DNA from: Mucilaginibacter sp.
Lineage (GTDB): Bacteria > Bacteroidota > Bacteroidia > Sphingobacteriales > Sphingobacteriaceae
NCBI RefSeq assembly: GCF_025359345.1
Contig: NZ_JANYGQ010000005.1
Location: forward strand, 124,001 to 188,000
Direction: 5' to 3'
DNA length: 64,000 nucleotides
A model generated the notes under the pieces. That model worked only from the letters and a program-made list of their open reading frames with translations. It did no database searches and was not told where the DNA came from. Shown here in pieces: positions 9,617 to 18,859 of this stretch. Each line of letters opens with the position of its first letter. Positions within the stretch are counted from its first letter, which is position 1. The position numbers were made by a program, and so were the translations under genes.

Positions 9617-9647
9617 CCCGGAGGGGGAGCCCTCCGGGATTTTTTTT
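9617..9647 (+). terminator. Strong rho-independent terminator
   Basis: A perfect 9-bp stem CCCGGAGGG/CCCTCCGGG with the tetraloop GGAG, followed by A and eight T. It ends the galM-GH109 transcription unit, 57 bases after the stop codon. Confidence 0.92.
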
Positions 9648-9657
9648 GCTTTTATTT

Positions 9658-9697
9658 AAAAAAGTCCGTCTCATAGCATCTATGAGGCGGCTTTTTA
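9658..9697. terminator. Second hairpin terminator
   Basis: A stem of about 10 bp (9666-9675 with 9681-9690) with a one-base bulge further out, flanked by runs of A and T on both sides. It may back up the preceding terminator or insulate the susC promoter region. Confidence 0.65.
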
Positions 9698-9811
9698 TGT
9701 AAGGATTTGATAGTGCAATTACTTTTTTTTCTATAGAGATAGTGGCCACAATACACTAAGTCATTTTACACCACCTACAAATCTTCTCCGGGATGCATTC
9801 GCATCCACGAA

Positions 9812-9821
9812 CAAACGTTTG
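9812..9821. promoter_or_regulatory. LacI-type operator, copy 4
   Basis: CAAACGTTTG followed by CGTG, identical in core and 3' flank to copy 3. It lies 249 bases before the susC start and 130 bases before copy 5, a spacing that would allow looping. Confidence 0.85.
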
Positions 9822-9941
9822 CGTGACATTTATTCCTCAGCCAGCTATCCACCTCCGGCTACCTGCCTGCAAACAACCAACCACATGCCCATTTATAGCC
9901 ATCTATAGCCCAAAAACGCAACTTTAATAATAACTGTCAAA

Positions 9942-9951
9942 CAAACGTTTG
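9942..9951. promoter_or_regulatory. LacI-type operator, copy 5
   Basis: CAAACGTTTG followed by CGC, 119 bases before the susC start and about 50 bases upstream of the candidate -33 element at 10003. That position is unusual for simple repression. Confidence 0.85.
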
Positions 9952-10002
9952 CGCTTAGTTAGCGGGGGCATTTATTAGGCATTCACTTCACACCTTCCTA
10001 CC

Positions 10003-10033
10003 TTGACATCGAATTAGCCCCCAGCTAGTTTAT
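10003..10033 (+). promoter_or_regulatory. Candidate susC promoter
   Basis: TTG (10003-10005), a 20-base spacer, then TAGTTTAT (10026-10033), seven of eight matches to TAnnTTTG. It lies 36 bases before the susC ATG and downstream of two operators. Confidence 0.5.
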
Positions 10034-10069
10034 GTTATTCAACAATTTTATAAACCAAATTAATACACT

Positions 10070-13000
10070 ATGAACAAATTTTACAAGAGACAAGCTTTTT
10101 TAACCGGCTTGTTGTTAATGTTCTCAATAATGGCCTTTGCCCAGGTAAGGGTTACAGGCATTGTTAAGGACACCGAGGGGCAAATAATGCCCGGGGTTAC
10201 GGTTGCCGTAACCGGTACAACAAATGCAGTAAGCACCACTACCGATGGTAAATTCTCCATTGATGCGCCTGCAAAAGGCACACTAAGGTTCTCATTTTTA
10301 GGCTACGAAACAAAAACCGTAGAGATTGATGGTAAAACCAACATTGAAGTTGTTTTATCAACATCGTCAAAAGCGTTAAATGAGGTTGTGGTCGTTGGTT
10401 ATGGTACTCAGAAAAAAGTAAATGTATCAGGTGCAGTAAACACAGTTAATACTAAACAACTTACAAGCAGACCAGTCACGTCCTTGACAAATGCACTGGA
10501 AGGTGTTGTGCCTGGATTAACCGTTATTTCCCGCCCCGGCGATGTGGGTGGTGATATAGGTTCAATCAACGTTCGCGGCCGTGGAAACCTGGGCGCTTCC
10601 AGCCCGCTTTTTGTTGTCGATGGCGTACCTGTAACCTCAGGCGATTTTGCCCGCATCAACCCAAATGATGTAGAGAGCATATCCATCTTAAAAGACGCCT
10701 CTGCATCATCGATCTATGGATCGCGCGCGGCTTATGGTGTTATGCTGGTGACTACCAAAAAAGGCAAATCAGGGCAGATGACCATTAATTACAATGCGTA
10801 CTATGGTGCCCAAAAAGCTACTGTATTACCTAATTGGCTTGGCGCTTATGATTACGCCACTTTACGCAATGAAGCTGCTACAAATGCTGGAAAAACCCCT
10901 ATATTCTCTGCTGATGCACTCCAAAAAATAAAAGATCATTCAGATCCTGATCATTATCCCGATAATAACTGGTATGCTCTTACTTTAAGAAAATCAGCCC
11001 CTATAACAGAGCATGAAATAAATATTTCAGGTGGTGGTACAACCCGGTATTTTTTAGGCGGATCATATTTTGACCAGAACTCATTGTTACCTGATAAGGC
11101 TTTGCAGCGATATTCCTTCCGGTCAAATACTGAATCGCAGGTTAGCGAAAAATTTAAAATAAGCTCAAATGTTTCCTACATCCGCGATGGTTTAAATAAC
11201 GATGCCGGCAATGTTAGTTTTACAACCCTTAACCGCGAAGTGCCTTTAATGGTAAATAAACAAAGCAACGGCCAATGGGGAAGTATTAACGGCGGACAGG
11301 TTGACGGCACTTTAGCCGCAGGCAACCCATTACGCACGCTGGCAGAAGGAGGGAGAAACTCTTATACCACGAACCGGTTTATAGGATCAATAAACGGTGA
11401 TTATACGCCGATAAAAGGATTGGATATAAACGGACTGGTATCGTACAACACCTATAACTCGGTAAGTTCAACATTTACCAGCACTGTTGACCCTGTCCTG
11501 AATTTCAATACCGGCGCCCCCATAAGTGGTACGGGTGTAAGCCCTAACCAACTGGATGAAGCATGGGATAGCAACAGTAAACTGTTAACCCAGGCGACTG
11601 CCAGTTATGAAAAAAATATCGGCAAACATTATGCAAAACTATTGGCCGGTGCTTCGTACGAAAGATATAAAGACCGTAACATAGAAGTTGTACGCAAAAA
11701 CTTCGTCACCAACGACCTTAACTCAATAAATGCAGGTTCTGCTGATCCTTTAAACACGGCAAGCTATGGCGGTATTAATGAAAACGCTTTCGAGTCGGTA
11801 TTTGGCAGGTTTAACTACTCGTATAACAACCGGTATTTATTTGAAGCAAGTATGCGTATTGATGCGTCTTCGCAATTTGCGCCGGGACACCGCTCAGGAG
11901 CCTACCCGTCATTTTCTGCAGCCTGGCGGGTTTCGCAGGAAGACTTCATGAAGAATATACTATGGCTGTCTGAATTAAAACTCCGCGGTTCATGGGGTAA
12001 GCTTGGTAACATCAGCAATGTAGGCAACTATGATTTTTACGACGGTTTAAATACCGGTACCGCAGCTATTTTGGACGAAAGTAAACAGGATGGTGTTTGG
12101 CCTGGTAAACTTTCAAACCCCACCCTGTCATGGGAAAAAGTTAACATGACAAACGTTGGTTTGGATGCAGGCCTTTTCAATAATAAAATAACCTTGCAGG
12201 TTGATGCCTTCAACAGGATGACAAATGGCATTTTACTTGTAAACCCATCATTACCCGATGAGGCCGGGCTGGATGCCTCAGTAAGCCCTTCTGTTAACCT
12301 TGCCAAGGTGCAGAATAAAGGTTTTGAATTATCTCTTAATTACAATAACCAAATAGGCGACCTTAAATTTTCGGTTGGCGGAAACTTCAGCCGGATATGG
12401 AACAAAATTGTTAACCTTGGGGGCCAGGGCGACCAGGTAAATGGTTATTACGTAAATCGTGTTGGTGCAGCTATTGGCTCCTTCTACATGTGGCAAGCCG
12501 ATGGATTGTTTACTTCGGCGGCCGATGTTGCAAGCCACGCCACCCAATCAACCAGTACTAAAGCGGGCGATATAAAATATGTCGACCAAAATGGTGACAA
12601 GAAGATTGACGGTAACGACCGTGTAATTGTAGGTAATGACGTACCGTATATTACCTACGGGGTTAATCTTAGTGCAAACTACAAAAACTTCGATTTTTCA
12701 CTATTGGGGCAAGGCGTGGGCGATGTAAAAGTATACTTGGAAAATGAAGCATCACAGGCATTTTTTAACGGCGCCGGCGTAAAAGCTTATGTCTTAGACC
12801 GCTGGACCCCATCAAACCCCAACCCCAATGCCGCATATCCACGTGTTTTATCATCAGCAGATAATACGCAGAACTTAAAACAATCAAGTTTCTGGCTATT
12901 TAATGCCGATTATTTCAGGGTTAAGTCTTTAACATTAGGATACAGTATTCCTAAATCATTACTTGAAAGGATACATGTAAGGGGGCTTAGGATTTATGCT

Positions 13001-13129
13001 TCAAGCAATAACCCATTCACTATCAGGGGTGATAAAAGACTAAAGGATTTTGACCCGGAAGCTGCTTCACAACGCGCTTCTTACCCGCAGTTAAAAACCT
13101 ATTCATTCGGAGTAAATCTAACCCTTTAA
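10070..13129 (+). CDS. susC: SusC/RagA-family TonB-linked outer-membrane transporter
   Basis: A 1019-residue TonB-dependent glycan importer. A Sec signal peptide ends at about residue 24 (MAFAQ). A carboxypeptidase-regulatory-like domain (residues 26-105) is followed by the TonB-box-like stretch EVVVVGYGTQKK, the plug domain with GSINVRGRGNLG and PLFVVDGVP, and a long C-terminal beta-barrel ending in an aromatic-poor NLTL. With the SusD protein 22 bases downstream it forms the outer-membrane uptake complex for an oligosaccharide. Two LacI-type operators precede it, so it belongs to the same regulon as the kinase and epimerase genes. Confidence 0.96.
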   Translation: MNKFYKRQAFLTGLLLMFSIMAFAQVRVTGIVKDTEGQIMPGVTVAVTGTTNAVSTTTDGKFSIDAPAKGTLRFSFLGYETKTVEIDGKTNIEVVLSTSSKALNEVVVVGYGTQKKVNVSGAVNTVNTKQLTSRPVTSLTNALEGVVPGLTVISRPGDVGGDIGSINVRGRGNLGASSPLFVVDGVPVTSGDFARINPNDVESISILKDASASSIYGSRAAYGVMLVTTKKGKSGQMTINYNAYYGAQKATVLPNWLGAYDYATLRNEAATNAGKTPIFSADALQKIKDHSDPDHYPDNNWYALTLRKSAPITEHEINISGGGTTRYFLGGSYFDQNSLLPDKALQRYSFRSNTESQVSEKFKISSNVSYIRDGLNNDAGNVSFTTLNREVPLMVNKQSNGQWGSINGGQVDGTLAAGNPLRTLAEGGRNSYTTNRFIGSINGDYTPIKGLDINGLVSYNTYNSVSSTFTSTVDPVLNFNTGAPISGTGVSPNQLDEAWDSNSKLLTQATASYEKNIGKHYAKLLAGASYERYKDRNIEVVRKNFVTNDLNSINAGSADPLNTASYGGINENAFESVFGRFNYSYNNRYLFEASMRIDASSQFAPGHRSGAYPSFSAAWRVSQEDFMKNILWLSELKLRGSWGKLGNISNVGNYDFYDGLNTGTAAILDESKQDGVWPGKLSNPTLSWEKVNMTNVGLDAGLFNNKITLQVDAFNRMTNGILLVNPSLPDEAGLDASVSPSVNLAKVQNKGFELSLNYNNQIGDLKFSVGGNFSRIWNKIVNLGGQGDQVNGYYVNRVGAAIGSFYMWQADGLFTSAADVASHATQSTSTKAGDIKYVDQNGDKKIDGNDRVIVGNDVPYITYGVNLSANYKNFDFSLLGQGVGDVKVYLENEASQAFFNGAGVKAYVLDRWTPSNPNPNAAYPRVLSSADNTQNLKQSSFWLFNADYFRVKSLTLGYSIPKSLLERIHVRGLRIYASSNNPFTIRGDKRLKDFDPEAASQRASYPQLKTYSFGVNLTL

Positions 13130-13151
13130 TAAACTGTTTAATTAAAGTTTT

Positions 13152-14846
13152 ATGAAAAAGATATTATATACATCATTTATAATTTTTGCACTGTACCCAT
13201 TCAGCAGTTGCAAAAAATCACTCGACCTTGTGCCACAGGACCAGGTTTCGAGTGCAACCTTTTGGACATCGGCAAACGACGCACGGCTTGAACTTAATGG
13301 TTGCTACACTTATTTTAGTGTCAATAATAATTTTACAACAGGCTACTATTATGCTTATGACGATGGCGGGTCTGACAATGCTTTTGCCCAATATCCATGG
13401 GAAAGCAACGCTACCTCAATTAGCGCCGGCAACGTTGACGCGACGCTCGACCAGGGCTATAAAACCCGGTACTCGTTTATCCGCAGGTTTAATTACTTTT
13501 TGGACAATATAGACAAGGCGCCAATGGACGCTACGCTCAAAAAAAGGTTTATTGCCGAAGCCCGGGTGTTAAGAGCTTACGCGTATTTTGAACTCGCTCG
13601 TATTTTCGGCCCTGTTCCGCTACTTAAAAATAGCTACGTTGACCCATTGACAACGGCTGTTGCTCCTACCCCCGAGGCTGATGTAATTGCTTTTGTATTG
13701 TCAGAACTGCAAAGCGCAGCAACCGATCTGCCTGCAACCTATGCGGGCGGTATTAATAATGAAACAGGCAGGGTTACTACAGGTGCTGCCTGGGCCATAA
13801 TAGCAAGAGTTCAGTTACAATATGGTAAATGGGCTGATGCTGTCGCCAGTTCGCAGAAAGTTATGGGTATGGGATATGAATTGTTCAGAAAATCAACAAT
13901 AACTGCTGATGACATGAAAGATGATTACTCAAGCTTTGTAACCTTTGCCGATGATAACGACAAACAAAAGTTTTATAAGGGCCTTGCCAGCTATGAACAA
14001 CAATTTTGGGCTGCTAATGAGCAAAGCAGCAAAGAAATAATAATGGCCTCCCAAAATGTAAGCAATTCATCATACGAGTTTGGAAATGGATTAAGGACCT
14101 TATTCCCTCCGTCTGACTTGGGCGGATGGAGTTCGATAACACCAACCCAGGAACTGGTAGATGCTTACTGGGATAGGAGCGGAAATATGTTTACGCCGCC
14201 GACAGCAAGTGCAAGGGCCACAACTTACAACAATGGCAGTCCTAACGCAGCTTACGTATCTGAATTTAAGAACCGTGACACACGTTTATATGCCAGTATA
14301 CTGTTCCCGTCAAGCCCATGGGGCGCTTTTAACACCGGCTATGCTTTTACGTGGGGAAAAGGCGGCAATAACAATAGCAAAACAGGCTATAACTTCCGAA
14401 AACTGGTTGACCCTGCCTATACAACTGCCGATTGGGATGGCGCGCAGGATTTTGCAATAATAAGATATGCGGAAATACTGCTGACTTATGCAGAAGCTAA
14501 AAATGAATTAAGCGGCCCTGACCCTTCAATTTATGCTGCACTTAACGATATACGCGACCGTGCCGGGATGCCCGCAGTTTCACAAACTTTAAACAATACA
14601 AAGGAAACTTTGCGCGATGTGATACATAACGAGCGCCGTATAGAATTGGCTGCCGAAGGACAGCGTTTCTTTGACATAAGGCGCTGGAACGTTGCGAAAG
14701 ACGTGATGAAAAATATTTATGACATCACCAATAATATTGTACAGGAACGCAGCTGGCAATCAAAATTTGTACTGTTACCGTATCCTCAAAGCGCGCTTGA
14801 TCATAACCCTAAGTTAAAGCCGGCGCAGACAGCTAAGGGTTATTAA
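13152..14846 (+). CDS. susD: SusD/RagB-family glycan-binding lipoprotein
   Basis: A 564-residue surface lipoprotein. The signal peptide ends in FSSC with the lipidated cysteine at residue 20, followed by the KKSLDLVPQDQVS segment typical of SusD proteins. The TPR-like helical scaffold includes RFIAEARVLRAYAYFELARIFGPVPL, and the C-terminal family motif NERRIELAAEGQRFFDIRRW is clear. It caps SusC and captures the glycan at the cell surface. It is co-transcribed with susC and followed by a terminator at 14946. Confidence 0.96.
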   Translation: MKKILYTSFIIFALYPFSSCKKSLDLVPQDQVSSATFWTSANDARLELNGCYTYFSVNNNFTTGYYYAYDDGGSDNAFAQYPWESNATSISAGNVDATLDQGYKTRYSFIRRFNYFLDNIDKAPMDATLKKRFIAEARVLRAYAYFELARIFGPVPLLKNSYVDPLTTAVAPTPEADVIAFVLSELQSAATDLPATYAGGINNETGRVTTGAAWAIIARVQLQYGKWADAVASSQKVMGMGYELFRKSTITADDMKDDYSSFVTFADDNDKQKFYKGLASYEQQFWAANEQSSKEIIMASQNVSNSSYEFGNGLRTLFPPSDLGGWSSITPTQELVDAYWDRSGNMFTPPTASARATTYNNGSPNAAYVSEFKNRDTRLYASILFPSSPWGAFNTGYAFTWGKGGNNNSKTGYNFRKLVDPAYTTADWDGAQDFAIIRYAEILLTYAEAKNELSGPDPSIYAALNDIRDRAGMPAVSQTLNNTKETLRDVIHNERRIELAAEGQRFFDIRRWNVAKDVMKNIYDITNNIVQERSWQSKFVLLPYPQSALDHNPKLKPAQTAKGY

Positions 14847-14945
14847 ACAAAATTGGTCTACTCTTTAAAATGTCAAGAAAACAAAAAGGAGTAGTGCTGA
14901 GAAAAATATTTCGGGGATGAGATCCTGAGATTTAGTTGATTAGTG

Positions 14946-14974
14946 GCATCCCGGCGTAGTCGGGGTGCTTTTTT
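14946..14974 (+). terminator. Terminator after susCD
   Basis: An 8-bp stem GCATCCCG/CGGGGTGC (one G-U pair), a 7-base loop, then six T. It lies 100 bases after the susD stop. Confidence 0.75.
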
Positions 14975-15062
14975 AAGGAACCGATCAGGGGTAATTTTAT
15001 TACCGTTTGCCAGGCCGCATCCCCCATTTGCCAAATCGCTATAATCAAAGTACAATGGGACT

Positions 15063-15070
15063 TATCTTTG
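15063..15070 (+). promoter_or_regulatory. Candidate -7 box of the GH35 gene
   Basis: TATCTTTG, an exact match to TAnnTTTG, 48 bases before the chosen start at 15119. No TTG lies at the expected distance upstream. No CAAACGTTTG operator is present here. Confidence 0.45.
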
Positions 15071-15118
15071 CTGTTAATTTATTGCATATTTATAAAATCA
15101 GAGTTTACATATTCTATA

Positions 15119-16975
15119 ATGAAAAAAATATTCCTTTCGTTCCTGCTGATTGCTTTTTGTGCCCTGCAGGGCATTTGCCAATCGAAACACACATTTGCGA
15201 TAACCGACGGTGCTTTTCAGTATGACGGAAAGCCTGTTCAGATTCACTCGGGCGAGATGCATTTTGCCCGTATCCCTAAAGAATATTGGCGCCACCGCTT
15301 AAAAATGCTAAGGGCCATGGGAATGAACACTGTTGCCACCTACGTATTTTGGAATCATCATGAAACCAGCCCCGGTGTTTGGGATTTTAAAACCGGTAAC
15401 CGCGATATCCGTGAGTTTGTAAAAACTGCACAGCAGGAAGGCTTAATGGTTATATTAAGACCCGGCCCCTATGCGTGTGCCGAATGGGAGTTTGGCGGCT
15501 ACCCCTGGTGGCTGCAAAACGACAAGAATATGGTTATCCGCAGCAAGAACCAGAATTTTTTAGACTCTTGCAAAACTTACATCAATCAGCTGGTTAACCA
15601 GGTTAAGGACTTGCAAATTACTCACGGTGGCCCTATCATAATGGTACAGGCCGAAAATGAGTTTGGATCGTATGTTGCGCAGCGGAAAGATGTACCGCTT
15701 GCCGACCATAAGATTTACAGCGCTGCGATAAAGGACATGCTGTTAAACGCTGGAGTTGATGTTCCGTTGTTTACATCAGACGGCGACTGGCTTTTTGAGG
15801 GCGGTACCATAAAAGGGGCTATGCCAACTGCTAATGGCGAAACTAATATCAAAAACCTTAAAAAGCTGATAAACCAGTATAACAGCGGCAAAGGCCCCTA
15901 CATGGTGGCCGAATATTATCCCGGCTGGCTTGACCACTGGGGCGAAAAGTTTGAAAAGGTGCCCGAGGATTCAGTAATTAAAGATTTGGAAGCATTTTTA
16001 AAGGATACTGTTTCATTCAATATTTATATGGTACACGGCGGCACTAACTTTGGGTTTACCAGCGGCGCCAATTACGATAAAGAGCATCCAATCCAGCCTG
16101 ACATAACAAGTTATGATTATGATGCACCGATTAGTGAAGCCGGTTGGGCCACATCCAAATTTATGGCAATCCGTAACTTGATGAAGAAAAACGTTTCTTA
16201 CTCAATCCCAGAGGTGCCAGCGCAAATTCCGGTTGTACAGCTCCCTGTGATCAAACTAACAGCATCTGCCAACGTGTTGGAGATTGCAAAGAAACAGCAA
16301 CCAGTACTAAGCGATACCCCACAAACGTTCGAAAACCTTAACCAGGGGCATGGTTATGTTTTATACAGCCGCAAATTCACACAGCCAATAAGCGGCACAT
16401 TGCATTTGGAAGGGTTAAGAGATTACGCTACCATATATGTAAACGGCCAACGGATTGGCGAGCTTAACAGGCAGGGGAACAACTTTAGCTGTGCAATTGA
16501 AATTCCATTTAATGGCCGGTTAGATATTTTAGTTGAGAACCTCGGCCGGATAAATTACGGCAGCGAGATTATTCATAACCTGAAAGGCATTATCAGCCCG
16601 GTTAAAATTGACGATCATGAAATAACCGGCAGCTGGCAAATGTACAAGCTCCCAATGGATAAAGTTCCGGCTTTAACTTCTGGAAACGATAATACAGCAG
16701 GCAGCCCTACACTATACCAGGGAACATTTAACGTAAACACAATTGGCGATACCTTTTTAGATATGAAAACCTGGGGAAAGGGTATTGTATTTATTAATGG
16801 CATTAACATTGGCCGTTATTGGAAAATTGGCCCGCAGCAAACATTGTATCTCCCAAGCTGCTGGTTGAAAAAAGGATCGAACAGTATTGTTGTTTTAGAC
16901 CAGTTGAATGATAAAAAGCAAACAGAAGTTATATCGGTAAAAACGCCGGTGCTGGATGCACCTATAGGCAAGTAG
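15119..16975 (+). CDS. GH35 beta-galactosidase, secreted
   Basis: A 618-residue enzyme removing non-reducing-end beta-galactose. The open frame extends upstream to 15068, but the ATG at 15119 starts a proper signal peptide (MKKIFLSFLLIAFCALQGIC), so it was chosen. The GH35 core shows SGEMHFARIP, RPGPYACAEWEFGG, the acid/base glutamate in QAENEFG (E181) and the nucleophile in VAEYYPGW (E265). C-terminal jelly-roll domains carry YVNGQRIGEL and FINGINIGRYW. It has its own candidate promoter and terminator and lacks the operator palindrome, so membership in the LacI regulon is by position only. Galactose release fits the nearby galM. Confidence 0.93.
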   Translation: MKKIFLSFLLIAFCALQGICQSKHTFAITDGAFQYDGKPVQIHSGEMHFARIPKEYWRHRLKMLRAMGMNTVATYVFWNHHETSPGVWDFKTGNRDIREFVKTAQQEGLMVILRPGPYACAEWEFGGYPWWLQNDKNMVIRSKNQNFLDSCKTYINQLVNQVKDLQITHGGPIIMVQAENEFGSYVAQRKDVPLADHKIYSAAIKDMLLNAGVDVPLFTSDGDWLFEGGTIKGAMPTANGETNIKNLKKLINQYNSGKGPYMVAEYYPGWLDHWGEKFEKVPEDSVIKDLEAFLKDTVSFNIYMVHGGTNFGFTSGANYDKEHPIQPDITSYDYDAPISEAGWATSKFMAIRNLMKKNVSYSIPEVPAQIPVVQLPVIKLTASANVLEIAKKQQPVLSDTPQTFENLNQGHGYVLYSRKFTQPISGTLHLEGLRDYATIYVNGQRIGELNRQGNNFSCAIEIPFNGRLDILVENLGRINYGSEIIHNLKGIISPVKIDDHEITGSWQMYKLPMDKVPALTSGNDNTAGSPTLYQGTFNVNTIGDTFLDMKTWGKGIVFINGINIGRYWKIGPQQTLYLPSCWLKKGSNSIVVLDQLNDKKQTEVISVKTPVLDAPIGK

Positions 16976-16997
16976 CATTAGTAACTATTTAATAAGT

Positions 16998-17032
16998 AAA
17001 AAAGGTGATTGGTTTATTCAATCACCTTTTTT
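16998..17032 (+). terminator. Rho-independent terminator
   Basis: Stem AAAGGTGATTG/CAATCACCTTT (one of the cleanest in the window), a 7-base loop and a T run. It lies 22 bases after the GH35 stop. Confidence 0.88.
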
Positions 17033-17064
17033 GTTGCAAGTTTATTTAACTTTTCAACAAGGTA

Positions 17065-17094
17065 TTGACAGTTGTTGTTTTTTACTTATATTTA
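17065..17094 (+). promoter_or_regulatory. Candidate promoter upstream of the cytochrome gene
   Basis: TTG (17065-17067), an exact 19-base spacer, then TATATTTA (17087-17094), seven of eight matches to the -7 consensus. It would give a 5' leader of about 255 bases before the gene at 17359. Confidence 0.45.
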
Positions 17095-17358
17095 TTTCTT
17101 ATTAATAAAACCTAAAACAAAACCTGTCACCAATGAAGAAAAACCAACACTTTATTCTCGCCAATAATTGCTTTTCAGCCGGTGTTTTTATCCGAACGCC
17201 ACTTAATATTTCGTAATTGCCCGTTCTTTTACCGCAATTGAGGTAATTGAATAGCACGCATTAAAAATTTTCAAATGAACAAAACACCGCTGTTATAATA
17301 CAGCCGATATACTCAAACTTAACCTAGTACCTATTAATCTTAAATCACTAAACAAATC

Positions 17359-18831
17359 ATGAAAAAAGCCAGGATTCTGATGGTCGTTTTATTCCTTTTG
17401 GGAATATGCGCCTTATTGAAATGCACAACTAACACTCAACCACCAGCCGCAGACGGTGACGAAAAAACATCGAGGGAAAGGGGCGAATTCCCTGACTTTG
17501 GCGCCATGATACCCGTGGCCCAGTTTCTTAAACAATACCCGGGTCACAAAATATTTAAGCTTAGCCAGGACTATCCAAAACAATTGCCCGGCGAAGATAA
17601 AATCCCGGCTTTTTTTAAGATGCCTTTTGATGATAAAAGCAAATGGATGGACTGGTTGCTTGCAGCAAGGGACTATTGTTTTGAAGGAATGATTGATGCA
17701 GACTTTGTTGCCCAGGATAACAAAAAGCGCGATTGGTACCATATGCCGTGGTTACACTACGGCCCGCTTGCATCCGAAGGTTTTAGTGGGCTTGCCAAAG
17801 AAGCGCCTATAAGCCCTTACCAATTGGCTCCGGAGCAAAAGCACCCCGGCCAGGTATATGCTTTGGGTTTTTACAATGATTTTGCCGGTCACACTTTATA
17901 TAAAATGTGGAACACATCGACTGACCCTGACCCGTTTGTAACCCAGGGGCCAAAAGGCGGCTTCCCTGAAGGAACTGTAATATTCAAGTTTCTTTACACT
18001 GAACTGGATTCGCTCGATGTACCCTATCTTAAAAACCCATATACCAGGCTTGCCTACATAACCCCAACTTTTAAAGACAGCACCAACCGCATAATAAAAA
18101 CCATGAACCTTATCCAGATGGATATTATGGTTAAGGATAAAAGGGCCGACAAATACGGTACCGGGTGGATTTTTGGAAACTTTTGCTACAACGGCAACCT
18201 GAACAAAGGCAAAACCATGAAAGACAGGGTGGCAAATCTTGTACCTGTTGGTATTCAGTTTGGTAACGACCCCGGGTATAAAACCAACTGGATAAACCCC
18301 TACCCTGTTGTTAAAACCATGATTAATGACACGCTAAAAGAGACCTTTATTAATGCATCGGCAGATTTGCCTCCGCAGCACCTTGGCTGGGGCGGCAGGC
18401 TTGACGGCCCGGTTGATTTAAATACAGCCTCGTGTATGTCGTGCCATGCAACGGGCGAATTTCCACAGATAGCTGCGCTGGTACCTGCACAGGCATTTAT
18501 CGGCGATACTTTGGCCAATGGCTCCATGAAGTACCTCACCCAAACCGATGCGCCCGCTTGGAAAAAATATTATTACAACTTCAAATGCGGCACCGCTTAC
18601 GATCCTAAAAAGGCCACGTCAACCGACTTTTCATTACAGGTTTCGCTGGCGCTGGAATATTACTGGCAATGGAAAAACACGCTGATGGGCGGCTACTATT
18701 CGCATCAATACGCCGGTATACAGCACATGGCCATACGTGGCGGCATACCATTTAAACAAGTTAAAATGATTAAGAAGCGGGGCAAGAAACAGAAAGTGGA
18801 TTCACTAACCCAAACACAGGATGGTTTTTAA
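17359..18831 (+). CDS. Mono-haem c-type cytochrome-like secreted protein
   Basis: A 490-residue protein with an N-terminal signal or anchor segment (MKKARILMVVLFLLGICALL; no good lipobox). One covalent haem site, CMSCH (C359, C362, H363), lies two-thirds along, inside a conserved-looking stretch that also holds GWGGRLDGPVDL. The rest is not a standard small cytochrome c fold, and I do not recognise the long N-terminal region. The gene ends 28 bases before the molybdoenzyme gene, so an operon and electron transfer from that enzyme are likely by inference. It should act outside the cytoplasmic membrane, because haem c is attached there. Confidence 0.7.
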   Translation: MKKARILMVVLFLLGICALLKCTTNTQPPAADGDEKTSRERGEFPDFGAMIPVAQFLKQYPGHKIFKLSQDYPKQLPGEDKIPAFFKMPFDDKSKWMDWLLAARDYCFEGMIDADFVAQDNKKRDWYHMPWLHYGPLASEGFSGLAKEAPISPYQLAPEQKHPGQVYALGFYNDFAGHTLYKMWNTSTDPDPFVTQGPKGGFPEGTVIFKFLYTELDSLDVPYLKNPYTRLAYITPTFKDSTNRIIKTMNLIQMDIMVKDKRADKYGTGWIFGNFCYNGNLNKGKTMKDRVANLVPVGIQFGNDPGYKTNWINPYPVVKTMINDTLKETFINASADLPPQHLGWGGRLDGPVDLNTASCMSCHATGEFPQIAALVPAQAFIGDTLANGSMKYLTQTDAPAWKKYYYNFKCGTAYDPKKATSTDFSLQVSLALEYYWQWKNTLMGGYYSHQYAGIQHMAIRGGIPFKQVKMIKKRGKKQKVDSLTQTQDGF

Positions 18832-18859
18832 CTTGAAAAATCTTTAAAAAGAAAACATT

